Numbered from the stretch's first letter, positions 24,739 through 33,060 are shown. The stretch: 64,000 nucleotides of DNA from Arcicella sp043769985 (GCA_043769985.1 JAYVIV010000034.1:24840-88839); one strand, 5' to 3'. A program made the numbers and translations. The notes: generated by a model from the letters alone, not told the origin.

Positions 24739-26043
24739 TCAATGCGGAAAGAATATATAACTAACCCAAATTGCCGTAATAATTCCAACTAAATCAGCCG
24801 TTAAACCTGCCCAAAGTGTATAGCGAGTTTGCTTGATACCGACTGAGCCAAAATACAAAGCCAAGACATAAAAAATAGTATCTGCCGATCCTTGAAAAAC
24901 ACAAGAAAGTCGTCCTGCAAAAGAGTCGGGTCCGAAGGTTTGCATGGTGCTAATCATCATCGCTCGTGAGCCTCCGCCACTCAATGGGTGCATGAGGGCA
25001 GTTGGGAGAGCATCCACAAAAGAGGTGTCTAAACCTATTAATTCAACGCCTGATCTGATTACGCCCACAATCATATCCAACGTTCCTGCATTGCGTAAAC
25101 AGCTGATTGCGACTAACATAGCGACTAAATAGGGAATAATTTTTACCGAAGTTTCAAAGCCACCTTTTGCTCCTTCAATAAAAGCATCAAAAATATCTAC
25201 CTTCTTCCAGACTGCTCCTAAGATGAAAGCCAATACAAATCCGTAGAGAATAACGTTGCTAATAATCTTGGATTGAGAAGTTACTTCTTCTTGCGGTAAA
25301 TTGGAAAAGTACCATAATACAAAGCCGATAAAAGCCGTAATTCCGCCCAACCAAGAGAGAATAACTTTGTCGAAAAGGTTAATTTTTTGCTTAATTGCCA
25401 CGAAAATAAGTCCCGTTAAAGTGGCAAAATAAGTAGCAATTAAACAAGGAATAAAAATATCAGAAGGGTCAGTAGCTTTATAAATCGAACGCTGTGCCAT
25501 GATGCTCAACGGAATCAACACAGGCCCCGCCGAATGCAATACCAAAAACATAATTTGGGCATTGGAAGCCACTTCCTTTTGAGGGTTCAAATCCTGCAAA
25601 CTTTGCATGGCTTTGAGTCCGAAAGGCGTTGCGGCATTGTCTAACCCCAACATATTTGCTGAGAAATTCATTATCATTTGTCCGCTTGCAGGGTGATTTG
25701 GAGGCACTTCTGGGAATAATCTACTGAAAAAAGGACCAATAAGTCTTGATAAAAATCCAATGGCACCTGCTCTTTCTCCAATAGCGAGCAAGCCCATAAA
25801 AAAGGTCATAACACCTGCCAAAGGCAAAGCAATTTTCATCACAGCAGTTTCAGCAGAATCAAACATTCCGTCCACAATTACCTTAAAAATTTCATTTTTT
25901 TGTTCTTGTGGAACGTCAGGGTTCAACCATTTAATAATAGCGGTGATGAAGGCAGCCACAAAAAATAAAACCCACATTGCTGAAAGAGGGCTTTGTTTTT
26001 TAAGCGAAATGAAATCTAAGAGTTTTTTGGAGAAATTATTCAT
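24739..26043 (-). CDS. Nucleoside-recognition (SpmA/SpmB-like fused) membrane protein
   Basis: A 434-residue polytopic membrane protein with two Gate/nucleoside-recognition domains. The N-terminal half (residues about 50-200) has FSANMLGLDNAATPFGLKAM and resembles SpmA. The C-terminal half (about 280-430) has IPYLVAMLVAISCLRNAG and ALMHPLSGGGSRAMMI, and resembles SpmB. In Bacillus SpmA and SpmB are separate spore-maturation proteins; the fused form is common in non-sporulating Bacteroidota, where its transport role is unknown. The stop lies 2 nt before the heparinase-like ATG, so they may share a transcript. Confidence 0.85.
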   Translation of the reverse strand: MNNFSKKLLDFISLKKQSPLSAMWVLFFVAAFITAIIKWLNPDVPQEQKNEIFKVIVDGMFDSAETAVMKIALPLAGVMTFFMGLLAIGERAGAIGFLSRLIGPFFSRLFPEVPPNHPASGQMIMNFSANMLGLDNAATPFGLKAMQSLQDLNPQKEVASNAQIMFLVLHSAGPVLIPLSIMAQRSIYKATDPSDIFIPCLIATYFATLTGLIFVAIKQKINLFDKVILSWLGGITAFIGFVLWYFSNLPQEEVTSQSKIISNVILYGFVLAFILGAVWKKVDIFDAFIEGAKGGFETSVKIIPYLVAMLVAISCLRNAGTLDMIVGVIRSGVELIGLDTSFVDALPTALMHPLSGGGSRAMMISTMQTFGPDSFAGRLSCVFQGSADTIFYVLALYFGSVGIKQTRYTLWAGLTADLVGIITAIWVSYIFFPH

Positions 26044-26060
26044 TGGTGGTTTTTATGGGG

Positions 26061-26483
26061 TTAGATATTTCTAAGGAAATCGTCAAATTTCATTACTTTA
26101 CGAAATCCCTTTTTGCGTAACCCTTTGTACAAAATATCATCTCTTGTGAGCAGTACCAAGTTTAATTCAATTGATAATGCAACATAACTGGCATCCTTGG
26201 GGTCAATATTTTTCAATAGTTTATTAGATTTATGAATTATATCTTCTGATAAAATGTAGCGAGGAAACGTCCTAATTTGAGAGAAAACAAAGTATGACCA
26301 TTTTTTAAATTCTTCTTCGTTCAACTTGGTTTTTTCAAGAATTATAGAACTATATTTTTCAATTTCAAGAAAAATGAAATCGGGAGCAACAAATCTATGA
26401 TAAGTCAAAATAGGACGATAAGATGCTTTGCCACTGATAAGAATACTCATCAAGATATTGGCATCAATGATAAAATCTACCAT
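26061..26483 (-). CDS. PIN-domain toxin-like ribonuclease
   Basis: A 140-residue PIN-domain protein. Acidic residues are at the expected places: Asp7 in IIDANILMS, Glu40 in FLEIEKYS, Asp97 in DPKDASYVAL and Asp115/116 in LLTRDD. These would bind Mg2+/Mn2+ for RNA cleavage. The start overlaps the stop of a 74-residue gene by one base (TAATG). That pattern, small antitoxin then PIN toxin, is typical of VapBC-like modules. Target RNA unknown. Confidence 0.8.
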   Translation of the reverse strand: MVDFIIDANILMSILISGKASYRPILTYHRFVAPDFIFLEIEKYSSIILEKTKLNEEEFKKWSYFVFSQIRTFPRYILSEDIIHKSNKLLKNIDPKDASYVALSIELNLVLLTRDDILYKGLRKKGFRKVMKFDDFLRNI

Positions 26484-26707
26484 TATGATATAAAATATTT
26501 ATGTTTTTCTTGCTCCCAAGCACTTTTACGTGCTGATTGCCACTGAGGGTCATTTTCTAAATCTATTTCCTCTAAGTCTTGTAAAATTTCTTGGGCAGCC
26601 ATTTTAAGATATAGTTTTTTAACTAATTCTTTCAAATAGTTATCAACTTCTGCATAGCCAAATTTTTGAACAAGGCTATCTTCTAATTGGATTTTGAATT
26701 CAGTCAT
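26483..26707 (-). CDS. Putative antitoxin partner of the PIN protein
   Basis: A 74-residue, strongly charged, helical protein (MTEFKIQLEDSLVQKFGYAE, then DLEEIDLENDPQWQSARK). I do not recognise a named DNA-binding fold, but the opening resembles short antitoxins, and its position directly before and overlapping the PIN gene argues for an antitoxin. The C-terminal segment, rich in Glu, Asp and Trp, could occupy the PIN active site. Functional assignment rests on context. Confidence 0.6.
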   Translation of the reverse strand: MTEFKIQLEDSLVQKFGYAEVDNYLKELVKKLYLKMAAQEILQDLEEIDLENDPQWQSARKSAWEQEKHKYFIS

Positions 26708-26802
26708 AATTGTATCATTTCAAATAATTTACTAAAATTAATGCTTTTCAATAAAAACACGCTTAATTTTAAACATTATTATTCCTTACTAAAGCCTCAA
26801 AC

Positions 26803-27501
26803 ATGAAAATATTGCTTCTCTTAGTAACAATAATTCCTTTTACCTCCCAACAAAAAGTAAAACCAAAACCCTCAAAAACCAGCCAAATATGCGAATATGA
26901 ACAGAAAATGCGTGAACAAGGCTTGGTAAATATTCAAGAAATTGATGCTGATATTTTGGTAGATTTGAAATATTCGACTACCGATAATTTCGTTGGGAAA
27001 GATGTATATGGCTGTATTACAAACTGTTATCTACAAAAACGTCCTGCCGAAATGCTTTCAAAAGCGAATAATTTACTTCAACAAAAAAACGCAAATTATC
27101 GCCTTTTGGTTTATGATGGCGGGCGACCATTAAGTATTCAAAAAGTCCTCTGGAATTCCCTCACGCAATATTCACCGAAACAACGGGCAACTTACGTGGC
27201 AAATCCCGCCCAAGGTTCAATTCATAATTATGGCAGTGCGGTTGATTTAACGATTGCCACTTCTGACGGAACGCCTTTGGACATGGGTACGAAATATGAT
27301 TTTTTTGGAGAATTGGCTTACCCCAAAAAAGAAAGTTATTTTCTGAAAATTGGGAAACTTACGAAACAGCAAATTGCAAATCGTCAATTACTGAGAAGTG
27401 TAATGAAGTCGGCAGGATATATGCCAATTGAATATGAATGGTGGCATTTCAATGCTGTATCTCGAAAAACTGCAAAAGAGATTTATAAAATTATTCAATA
27501 A
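26803..27501 (+). CDS. D-alanyl-D-alanine dipeptidase (M15D, VanX/DdpX-like)
   Basis: A 232-residue exported protein with an N-terminal hydrophobic segment (MKILLLLVTIIPFTSQQ). The M15 dipeptidase motifs are intact: DLKYSTTDNFVG, VYDGGRP with the catalytic Arg, the zinc ligands in SIHNYGSAVDLTI (His and Asp), and EWWHFN with the catalytic Glu and third ligand His. It cleaves D-Ala-D-Ala, here probably for recycling cell-wall dipeptide in the periplasm. No vanH/vanA-like genes are nearby, so a resistance role is not indicated. Confidence 0.9.
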   Translation: MKILLLLVTIIPFTSQQKVKPKPSKTSQICEYEQKMREQGLVNIQEIDADILVDLKYSTTDNFVGKDVYGCITNCYLQKRPAEMLSKANNLLQQKNANYRLLVYDGGRPLSIQKVLWNSLTQYSPKQRATYVANPAQGSIHNYGSAVDLTIATSDGTPLDMGTKYDFFGELAYPKKESYFLKIGKLTKQQIANRQLLRSVMKSAGYMPIEYEWWHFNAVSRKTAKEIYKIIQ

Positions 27502-27521
27502 TATTTGTTCGATTTTGTGAT

Positions 27522-27555
27522 AAAAGTGTCCGAAAACGGACACTTTTGTTTTTAT
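27522..27555 (+). terminator. Terminator of the dipeptidase gene
   Basis: A perfect 11-bp stem (AAAAGTGTCCG / CGGACACTTTT) with an AAAA loop and a trailing GTTTTT, 20 nt past the stop. Confidence 0.85.
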
Positions 27556-27635
27556 AAGTTATTGTAAATAATTGATAGTCAGATGATTAAGTTAATTGGT
27601 ATTGTGTTTGAACAATTTCCATAATTAATAAAGTT

Positions 27636-27823
27636 CTACCAAGATACTAAGGCACAAAGGGTTTACTAAAAGTAAATTTTTGTGTCTTAGTAAACTGTTT
27701 AATAAGTTTTATGAATAATTTTTATCATAAAACCTTTAATTGGAGAACTTCCCGAAAGTAAAAAAAACTTTCGGGAAGATGAATTAACTTATTAAACAGT
27801 GTACTTAGTGTCTTGGTGGCAAG
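27636..27823. repeat. Nested inverted repeats before the TolC gene
   Basis: This covers most of the 446-bp gap between the dipeptidase and TolC genes. Outer units CCAAGATACTAAGGCACAAA and (complement of) the segment around 27805-27823 face each other. Inside lies a perfect 15-bp inverted repeat ACTGTTTAATAAGTT (27694-27708 / 27786-27800), and innermost a 12-bp hairpin CTTCCCGAAAGT (27748-27759 / 27767-27778). It looks like one palindrome inserted into another. Confidence 0.8.
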
Positions 27824-27947
27824 ATTAACTTTGAAAATTCTTTTAAATCAAAATTTCCATTTATCCATGAGAGACAGCCGTTTATCCCAAACTTTTTTAA
27901 ATCAAAAATTATCATTCGTAACATTGAACTATCAAATCACAAACACC

Positions 27948-29408
27948 ATGAATCGTTTTCCTTTATTTCTCTTATTAATTACTGTTTTGACTTTCCAATC
28001 GAAAGCCCAAAATGCCGTACAAGCCAGTGGTAACGAAACCAAAATTACCTTGCAAGAAGCGGTTAATATTGCTCAGAAAAACAATATTTCTGTGAAACAA
28101 AGTGAAAATCAAGTTTTGTTGAATAGCTTGCAGTTGCAACAATCAAAATTCAATCAATTGCCCATTGCGAACGGTAACATTAACGAATCCTTCAATTTTG
28201 GACGTAGCTTAGACCCTTTTACAAACACCTTTGCTGATAGAAACATCAATTTTAATCAACTGAGTCTATCAAGTAACGTAATTATTTTTAATGGTTATCA
28301 ATTAAAAAATACGATTGCTCAAAACGATATTTTCTTGAAAGCTACACAGTTAGATTTGCAAGCCATGAAAGAAAATATTGGATTGCAAGTGGCATTGGCG
28401 TATTTGAACATTATGAATGCTGAAGACCAATTGAGTATTTCCCAAACCCAAACCGATATCACCAGATTACAGATCAATAGAACTGATAAATTAGTAAAAG
28501 CAGGTTCTTTGCCGCAATCAAATTTGTTTGATCTAAATGCTCAATTGGCAGGGGAAGAATCAACAGTAATTAACAATCAAAGTATTCTGGATTTAGCCAA
28601 ATTGACTCTATTGCAATTATTGAATGATAGAAGTATTACAGATGTAAAGGTTGACAGGATTTCAATTCCTACGCCTTCAACAGCAGGTTATGAGGCATCA
28701 ATCGCTAAAATTGTTGAAGTAGCCGAGGCCAGCCAACCAGTGATAAAAGCCGCTGATTTGAGGATAAAAGGTGCTGATAAAGGCATTGAAATTGCCAGAG
28801 CTGGTTTTTTGCCAGTTATCACGGCAAACGCCAACCTCGGAGCGAATCAATCAAATGCCCAAAAGAATCTTACTTTCAATTCAGTAACTTCAGAACAAAA
28901 TTTGGGAACGGTTTTATTCAATGGACAACAAATTCCCTTGATTGTTACTTCAACAAATAATATTCCTTCGGCAGGAGAGACAGTTGGTTATTTCACACAA
29001 CTCGGTAATACGTTCAATTATGGTTTTGGGATAAATGCAAATATTCCAATTTTTAATAGATATGCCAATAAAAGCAATGTGACCAGAGCAAAAATTCAGA
29101 AAGAAAATGCTAATCTGAACGCTCAACAAGCACGTTTAACTTTAAGACAAAATATTGAAACAGCTTACACAAACTTGACGAATTCTGCTAAAAGATATGA
29201 TTCTTTTTTAATTCAGGTTTCAGCCTTAGAAGAATCATTCAGAGCGGCAGAAAGCCGTTTCAATGCAGGAGCGATAGATTTTGTGAGTTATAGTTTACAA
29301 AAAACGAATCTCGATAAAGCAAAAGGAAATCTCGTGACAGCAAAATATGACTTTATTTTCAGAACAAAAATTTTAGACTTTTATCAAAATAAACCGCTTA
29401 CCTTTTAG
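27948..29408 (+). CDS. TolC family outer-membrane efflux protein
   Basis: A 486-residue protein starting at the ATG at 27948, where a signal peptide begins (MNRFPLFLLLITVLTFQSKAQ); the longer frame reads through repeat DNA. Two internally related halves with long helices are visible (ITLQEAVNIAQKNNISVKQSEN; QIPLIV... then NLNAQQARLTLRQNIETAYTNL and RFNAGAIDFVSYSLQKTNL), the pattern of the TolC channel-tunnel. It exports substrate together with the periplasmic adaptor encoded 84 nt downstream. No inner-membrane pump gene follows in this window. Confidence 0.9.
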   Translation: MNRFPLFLLLITVLTFQSKAQNAVQASGNETKITLQEAVNIAQKNNISVKQSENQVLLNSLQLQQSKFNQLPIANGNINESFNFGRSLDPFTNTFADRNINFNQLSLSSNVIIFNGYQLKNTIAQNDIFLKATQLDLQAMKENIGLQVALAYLNIMNAEDQLSISQTQTDITRLQINRTDKLVKAGSLPQSNLFDLNAQLAGEESTVINNQSILDLAKLTLLQLLNDRSITDVKVDRISIPTPSTAGYEASIAKIVEVAEASQPVIKAADLRIKGADKGIEIARAGFLPVITANANLGANQSNAQKNLTFNSVTSEQNLGTVLFNGQQIPLIVTSTNNIPSAGETVGYFTQLGNTFNYGFGINANIPIFNRYANKSNVTRAKIQKENANLNAQQARLTLRQNIETAYTNLTNSAKRYDSFLIQVSALEESFRAAESRFNAGAIDFVSYSLQKTNLDKAKGNLVTAKYDFIFRTKILDFYQNKPLTF

Positions 29409-29414
29409 CATTTG

Positions 29415-29483
29415 GTAATTTGTGATTGAGTGAGTTGTGATTAATTGGCACACTCAATCACAACTGACTCAATCACAAATCAC
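29415..29483. repeat. Inverted repeat GTGATTGAGT family between tolC-like and adaptor genes
   Basis: Arms at 29415-29439 and 29459-29483 match at 23 of 25 positions. The right arm ends 9 nt before the adaptor ATG, so in the mRNA a strong hairpin stands against the start codon. Short CACAACTC units like those here also occur in the coding sequence at about 53450-53482. Confidence 0.8.
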
Positions 29484-29492
29484 AACTAAATT

Positions 29493-30872
29493 ATGGCAAA
29501 GAAATCTTCAAATAAAATCTGGTGGATACTCGGGGGCGTGGTTGTCCTTTTGGGCGGTGGCTTGGCAATTGCCAAACAACAAGGACTGATTGGCAAAGAA
29601 CCGTCAACTGAAGTCGAATTTACGAAAGCTAAAAAGGCTGACATCATTGAAAGAGTATCGGCTTCTGGAAAAATTCAACCCGAAATTGAAGTAAAACTTT
29701 CGCCAGATGTATCGGGTGAAATTGTGGGATTATACATAACAGAAGGCGATTCTGTGCGTGCAGGACAACTTTTATTAAAGATTAGACCTGATAATTACGA
29801 GTCGTTACTCTCACGTGCAGAAGCTCAAGTAAACTCATCTAAAGCCTCCGTTGAACAAGCAAAATCTGGACAATCTCAGTCGGAATCTCGTATGTTGAAA
29901 GCCAAAATTGATTATGATCGTAATAAAAAATTACACGATGATAAAGTAATTTCTGATGCAGATTTTGATCAGTTTAATTCACAATATTTAGTGGCAAAAC
30001 AAGACGTTGAATCGGCAAAAGCCAATGTTTTGGCGGCAGAATTTAATGTAAAAAGTTCACAAGCGGCATTGAAAGATGCACGAGCCAATTTAACGAAAAC
30101 AACCATTTATGCCCCGCAAAGTGGAACGGTTTCTAAATTGAATGTAGAGCTGGGCGAGCGTGTGGTTGGAACATCACAAATGGCTGGTACTGAATTACTT
30201 AGAATTGCCAATTTGAATAAAATGGAGGTTCGAGTAAACGTAAACGAGAACGATATTACTCGTGTTTCGATGAACGATACCGTGATTATTGACGTAGATT
30301 CTTACAGTGCTTCGGGAAGGAAATTTAAGGGCATTGTCTATGAAATTGCAAGTTCTGCCAATGGCTTAGGGGGTACTTCCGCCGCTGCTGCCGTTTCGAG
30401 TGATGCCGTGACAGAATTTGAAGTAAAAATTAGAGTTTTACGTTCTTCTTATTCAGATTTGATTGTTGGTAAACGTTCATATCCGTTAAAGCCAGGTATG
30501 ACGGCTTCGGTGGAAATTATTACCAACCGCAAAATGGGCGTTTTGTCAGTTCCATTGGCAACTGTGACGACCCGTGACCCAACTATGAAACCTGAAGGCG
30601 ACAAAAAAGAGGGTGAGGAAGATAATAATCAAGAACCAGAAAAGGTTATAAAGAAAGACAAAATCAAGGAAGTGGTTTTTGTGATGGATAAAGATAGTAA
30701 GGCGAAATTGAGAGAAGTAAAAACGGGCATATCCGACTTTGAAAATATCGAAATTTTGTCGGGATTGAAAGAAGGCGAAACCATTATTTCGGGACCATAC
30801 ATTACGGTTTCCAAGAAATTGAAGGAAGGAGAATTGGTGATGAAGAAGAAAGTTGAAGAGAAAAAGAAGTAA
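29493..30872 (+). CDS. Efflux periplasmic adaptor (HlyD/MacA-type)
   Basis: A 459-residue membrane-fusion protein. One N-terminal TM anchor (residues about 8-25, IWWILGGVVVLLGGGLAIA); a lipoyl/biotinyl-like half (VKLSPDVSGEIVGLYITEGDSV); a coiled-coil hairpin (about 95-195, AEAQVNSSKASVEQAKSG to KSSQAALKDARANL); the second lipoyl half (IYAPQSGTVSKLNVELGERV); then beta-barrel and MP domains. MacA-like adaptors pair with an ABC transporter of the MacB type. Here the gene is followed by a terminator, so the inner-membrane partner must be elsewhere. Confidence 0.88.
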   Translation: MAKKSSNKIWWILGGVVVLLGGGLAIAKQQGLIGKEPSTEVEFTKAKKADIIERVSASGKIQPEIEVKLSPDVSGEIVGLYITEGDSVRAGQLLLKIRPDNYESLLSRAEAQVNSSKASVEQAKSGQSQSESRMLKAKIDYDRNKKLHDDKVISDADFDQFNSQYLVAKQDVESAKANVLAAEFNVKSSQAALKDARANLTKTTIYAPQSGTVSKLNVELGERVVGTSQMAGTELLRIANLNKMEVRVNVNENDITRVSMNDTVIIDVDSYSASGRKFKGIVYEIASSANGLGGTSAAAAVSSDAVTEFEVKIRVLRSSYSDLIVGKRSYPLKPGMTASVEIITNRKMGVLSVPLATVTTRDPTMKPEGDKKEGEEDNNQEPEKVIKKDKIKEVVFVMDKDSKAKLREVKTGISDFENIEILSGLKEGETIISGPYITVSKKLKEGELVMKKKVEEKKK

Positions 30873-30917
30873 GAATATACTTGAAAAACAATAAATTTAG
30901 TTTGGTTTAGGGTTTAT

Positions 30918-30955
30918 AAAAAAGCCGTCTCAGAATGTCTGGGGACGGCTTTTTT
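30918..30955. terminator. Bidirectional terminator; left flank repeat of the Septu-like operon
   Basis: A 12-bp stem (AAAAAAGCCGTC / GACGGCTTTTTT) between the adaptor gene (+) and ptuB (-). The same hairpin with 30 of 36 bases identical recurs at 32912-32947 on the other side of the ptuAB operon. Confidence 0.8.
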
Positions 30956-30963
30956 GTGGTTAA

Positions 30964-31530
30964 TCAATATCCATATCTGTATGGTCTTTCATCGAAAAGG
31001 GTATCATATTTTATTTCTTTTTTAATGGCGGTTATTCTATTTCTTGGCTTGTTACCAATATTTAACCTAAAAATTTTTATCGTTTCAAAGGCTCGTTTTT
31101 GATTTTTATCTGAATTTGATGGATTCGGTAAAATCTCACCTGTAAATGGATTATATCTAAAAAAATCTTCAAATTTATAGCCTATTTCATCAGGTTTTAC
31201 TAACAATACATCATAATTACTTATCTTCTTATTACACTCATTGCAACACGGAAAAAGATTGAAATAAGTAAATGCTTCGAGAGGAAATTTCTTTTTTGGT
31301 TTAAAATGGTCTATCTCAAAACCTCTATCATCTTTTAGTGGATGGCAATCGCAATACGCACAATGGTCGTTATTACATAGGAAAAGGGCATCTTTCAATA
31401 AATCATATTTCCCTTTCCATGACCAAACAGCTTTACTCTTTTTTGTTAGGTATTCGTTATTCCACCATTCACCAAGCGTTTTCTCTTCGTCTGGGCTTAG
31501 TGGATTCTCACCTCTTTTGAATGGTATCAT
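30964..31530 (-). CDS. ptuB: HNH endonuclease, PtuB-like (Septu defence)
   Basis: A 188-residue HNH nuclease with a zinc knuckle. Cys57/Cys60 are in HCAYCDC, the beta-beta-alpha-metal core is FEIDHFKPK (Glu72, Asp74, His75) and YFNLFPCC (Asn91), and the second zinc pair is Cys96/Cys99 in CNECN. The start codon overlaps the stop of the ATPase gene (ATGA), so the pair is translationally coupled. An ATPase followed by an HNH protein is the Septu (PtuA-PtuB) arrangement, in which PtuB is the nuclease that acts when phage infection triggers the ATPase complex. No reverse transcriptase is adjacent, which argues against a retron effector pair. Confidence 0.8.
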   Translation of the reverse strand: MIPFKRGENPLSPDEEKTLGEWWNNEYLTKKSKAVWSWKGKYDLLKDALFLCNNDHCAYCDCHPLKDDRGFEIDHFKPKKKFPLEAFTYFNLFPCCNECNKKISNYDVLLVKPDEIGYKFEDFFRYNPFTGEILPNPSNSDKNQKRAFETIKIFRLNIGNKPRNRITAIKKEIKYDTLFDERPYRYGY

Positions 31531-32852
31531 ATTGAAAAATCTTCGGCTAAACTTTTTGATAATTGTCTGAGTTCAAATTGAACGTTGTTCCGTAATTCGG
31601 TACTTCTGAAAGCCAATTTTTTTGCTTTGCTCAAAAATGCTTTCTTATCAAAATCAGCTTCTTTTTTGTAGGCTTTTTCTACATCTTTTTGAAAATCCTC
31701 AATCTCAATTGTTCTTGGTTCTCCATACATTTGCGTAGGTTCGATGTCATAAACTTCATTCAAAACTTCGTCAATTGGTTTAGAAGTATCAGAAATACCG
31801 ATGGGTAATTCAACTTTGCATTTGCCTTCAGCATCTAATTTTAATTCATAAATATAAGCTCCATCAATCGAATTTACTATAAAAGGCGAATGTGTCGTAA
31901 TGAAAATTTGAGCATTTTTAAAAAGTTTCTGAACCACTGGAAGCACTTTTCTTTGCCAAGAAGGGTGTAAATGCACTTCTATTTCATCCAAAAATAAAAT
32001 GAATTCTCTTTCAAAAACGGGTAAATCATTTTCCCATTTCAAGGCATCCATTCTCATTAATAAATCACCAATCCATGAGATTATTGAACGTAAACCATCG
32101 GGTAATAAATCAAAATCTAATTCTATGCCTTGCTTTATAGCAACTATTTTGGAGGTTTCATTTTTAAATTTGAAATCTATTGGAATGTCAATTATTTCTT
32201 GAATAATTATTTTTAAGTTTTCAATATTACTCTTAAACCTTTCAACTTCTTTTTCATTTTCTTCAAAAAAAGCGTTATTTCTTTTTAAAATTGTGTTGGC
32301 TAACCATTGATTTAAAGAGTAATCATTTTCACCATAAGTTTTATTAAATTCTAAGGCATAACGATGAGGGTTGTAATCAAGTTTTTCCTTTATGTCAATA
32401 AGAGCTTCATGTTTTACAAAACGATAACCAGAGTATGCAAAGGCTGCAAAGTTCTCAATTTCTTTATATTCGTTTCTACCGTTCCATAAATCTTTTGGTC
32501 CGTCAACTCGAGTTGTACTAGTCACTATCATATCACCTTTGTGATAACCTCTTTCTCCGCTAATAAATGTGTTAATCTTAATCTTTAAATCATTATCAAA
32601 ACCCACCACAAATTTGCTATATTCATCATAATGAGAATGAAACCTTTTTTCTATATTTTCGTAAACGCTACCAGTATCAAGAAAAGGTGAAATGCCTCTC
32701 GTCAACGCCTGCAAAATCGTAGTTTTCCCAGTTCCATTTTGTCCAGTAAGTATATGTATTTCCGCTTTGTCTTTGTCTTTTTTTTCGGGAAAGGCAATGG
32801 TTTCATCTTCAAAGACACCAATATGTTTTAATGTTAAACTTCTGATTTTCAT
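31527..32852 (-). CDS. ptuA: AAA ATPase, PtuA-like (Septu defence)
   Basis: A 441-residue ABC/SMC-like ATPase. Walker A GQNGTGKT (37-44), a signature-like LLPDGLRSI (about 249-257), Walker B EFILFLDEIEVHLHPSW (283-299, with Asp289/Glu290), and the H-loop ITTHSPF (His321). This is the AAA_21/OLD-type ATPase used in many defence systems. The C-terminal tail (DFQKDVEKAYKKEADFDKKAF) is helical. Followed by an overlapping HNH gene it fits PtuA of Septu, which senses infection and holds PtuB in check. OLD-family or Gabija-like readings are less likely because there is no TOPRIM domain and no UvrD-like helicase. Confidence 0.8.
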   Translation of the reverse strand: MKIRSLTLKHIGVFEDETIAFPEKKDKDKAEIHILTGQNGTGKTTILQALTRGISPFLDTGSVYENIEKRFHSHYDEYSKFVVGFDNDLKIKINTFISGERGYHKGDMIVTSTTRVDGPKDLWNGRNEYKEIENFAAFAYSGYRFVKHEALIDIKEKLDYNPHRYALEFNKTYGENDYSLNQWLANTILKRNNAFFEENEKEVERFKSNIENLKIIIQEIIDIPIDFKFKNETSKIVAIKQGIELDFDLLPDGLRSIISWIGDLLMRMDALKWENDLPVFEREFILFLDEIEVHLHPSWQRKVLPVVQKLFKNAQIFITTHSPFIVNSIDGAYIYELKLDAEGKCKVELPIGISDTSKPIDEVLNEVYDIEPTQMYGEPRTIEIEDFQKDVEKAYKKEADFDKKAFLSKAKKLAFRSTELRNNVQFELRQLSKSLAEDFSI

Positions 32853-32871
32853 AAATGTGAATGTTTGCTTA

Positions 32872-32879
32872 CAAAAATA
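32872..32879 (-). promoter_or_regulatory. Possible -7 element (TATTTTTG) of ptuAB
   Basis: The minus strand reads TATTTTTG 20 nt before the ptuA ATG, giving a short leader. No TTTG -33 box is seen at normal spacing. Confidence 0.35.
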
Positions 32880-32911
32880 AGGAAAATTAAAATGAGTAAT
32901 GTTTTTTTAAC

Positions 32912-32947
32912 AAAAAAGCCGTCTTAGAATATCTAAAAACGGCTTTT
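32912..32947 (-). terminator. Terminator of leuA; right flank repeat of the Septu-like operon
   Basis: A 9-bp stem (AAAAGCCGT / ACGGCTTTT) followed on the minus strand by a T run. It is 30/36 identical to the hairpin at 30918-30955, and the two bracket ptuAB as direct repeats. Confidence 0.75.
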
Positions 32948-33060
32948 AAAATCAAATAATTTACCCTTGTGATAACGCTCAAAATAATTATTTAAAGCCA
33001 TAACCAATTGACTGCCAATATCTTAAATTATTAATTATACATTTTTAACTTTTAATTAAT

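Noticed and set aside
26803..27501. Vancomycin resistance locus
   Set aside because: VanX-like dipeptidases occur widely as DdpX homologues; no vanH, vanA or regulatory vanRS genes are adjacent.
27600..27830. CRISPR array
   Set aside because: The repeats here and elsewhere are inverted, variable in length and nested; no regularly spaced direct repeats or cas genes occur in the window.
27813..27947. 45-residue extension of the TolC protein
   Set aside because: It runs through repeat DNA and would bury the signal peptide that begins at 27948.
30964..32852. Retron effector pair (ATPase + HNH)
   Set aside because: No reverse transcriptase or msr/msd-like region lies within several kb on either side; a standalone Septu is simpler.
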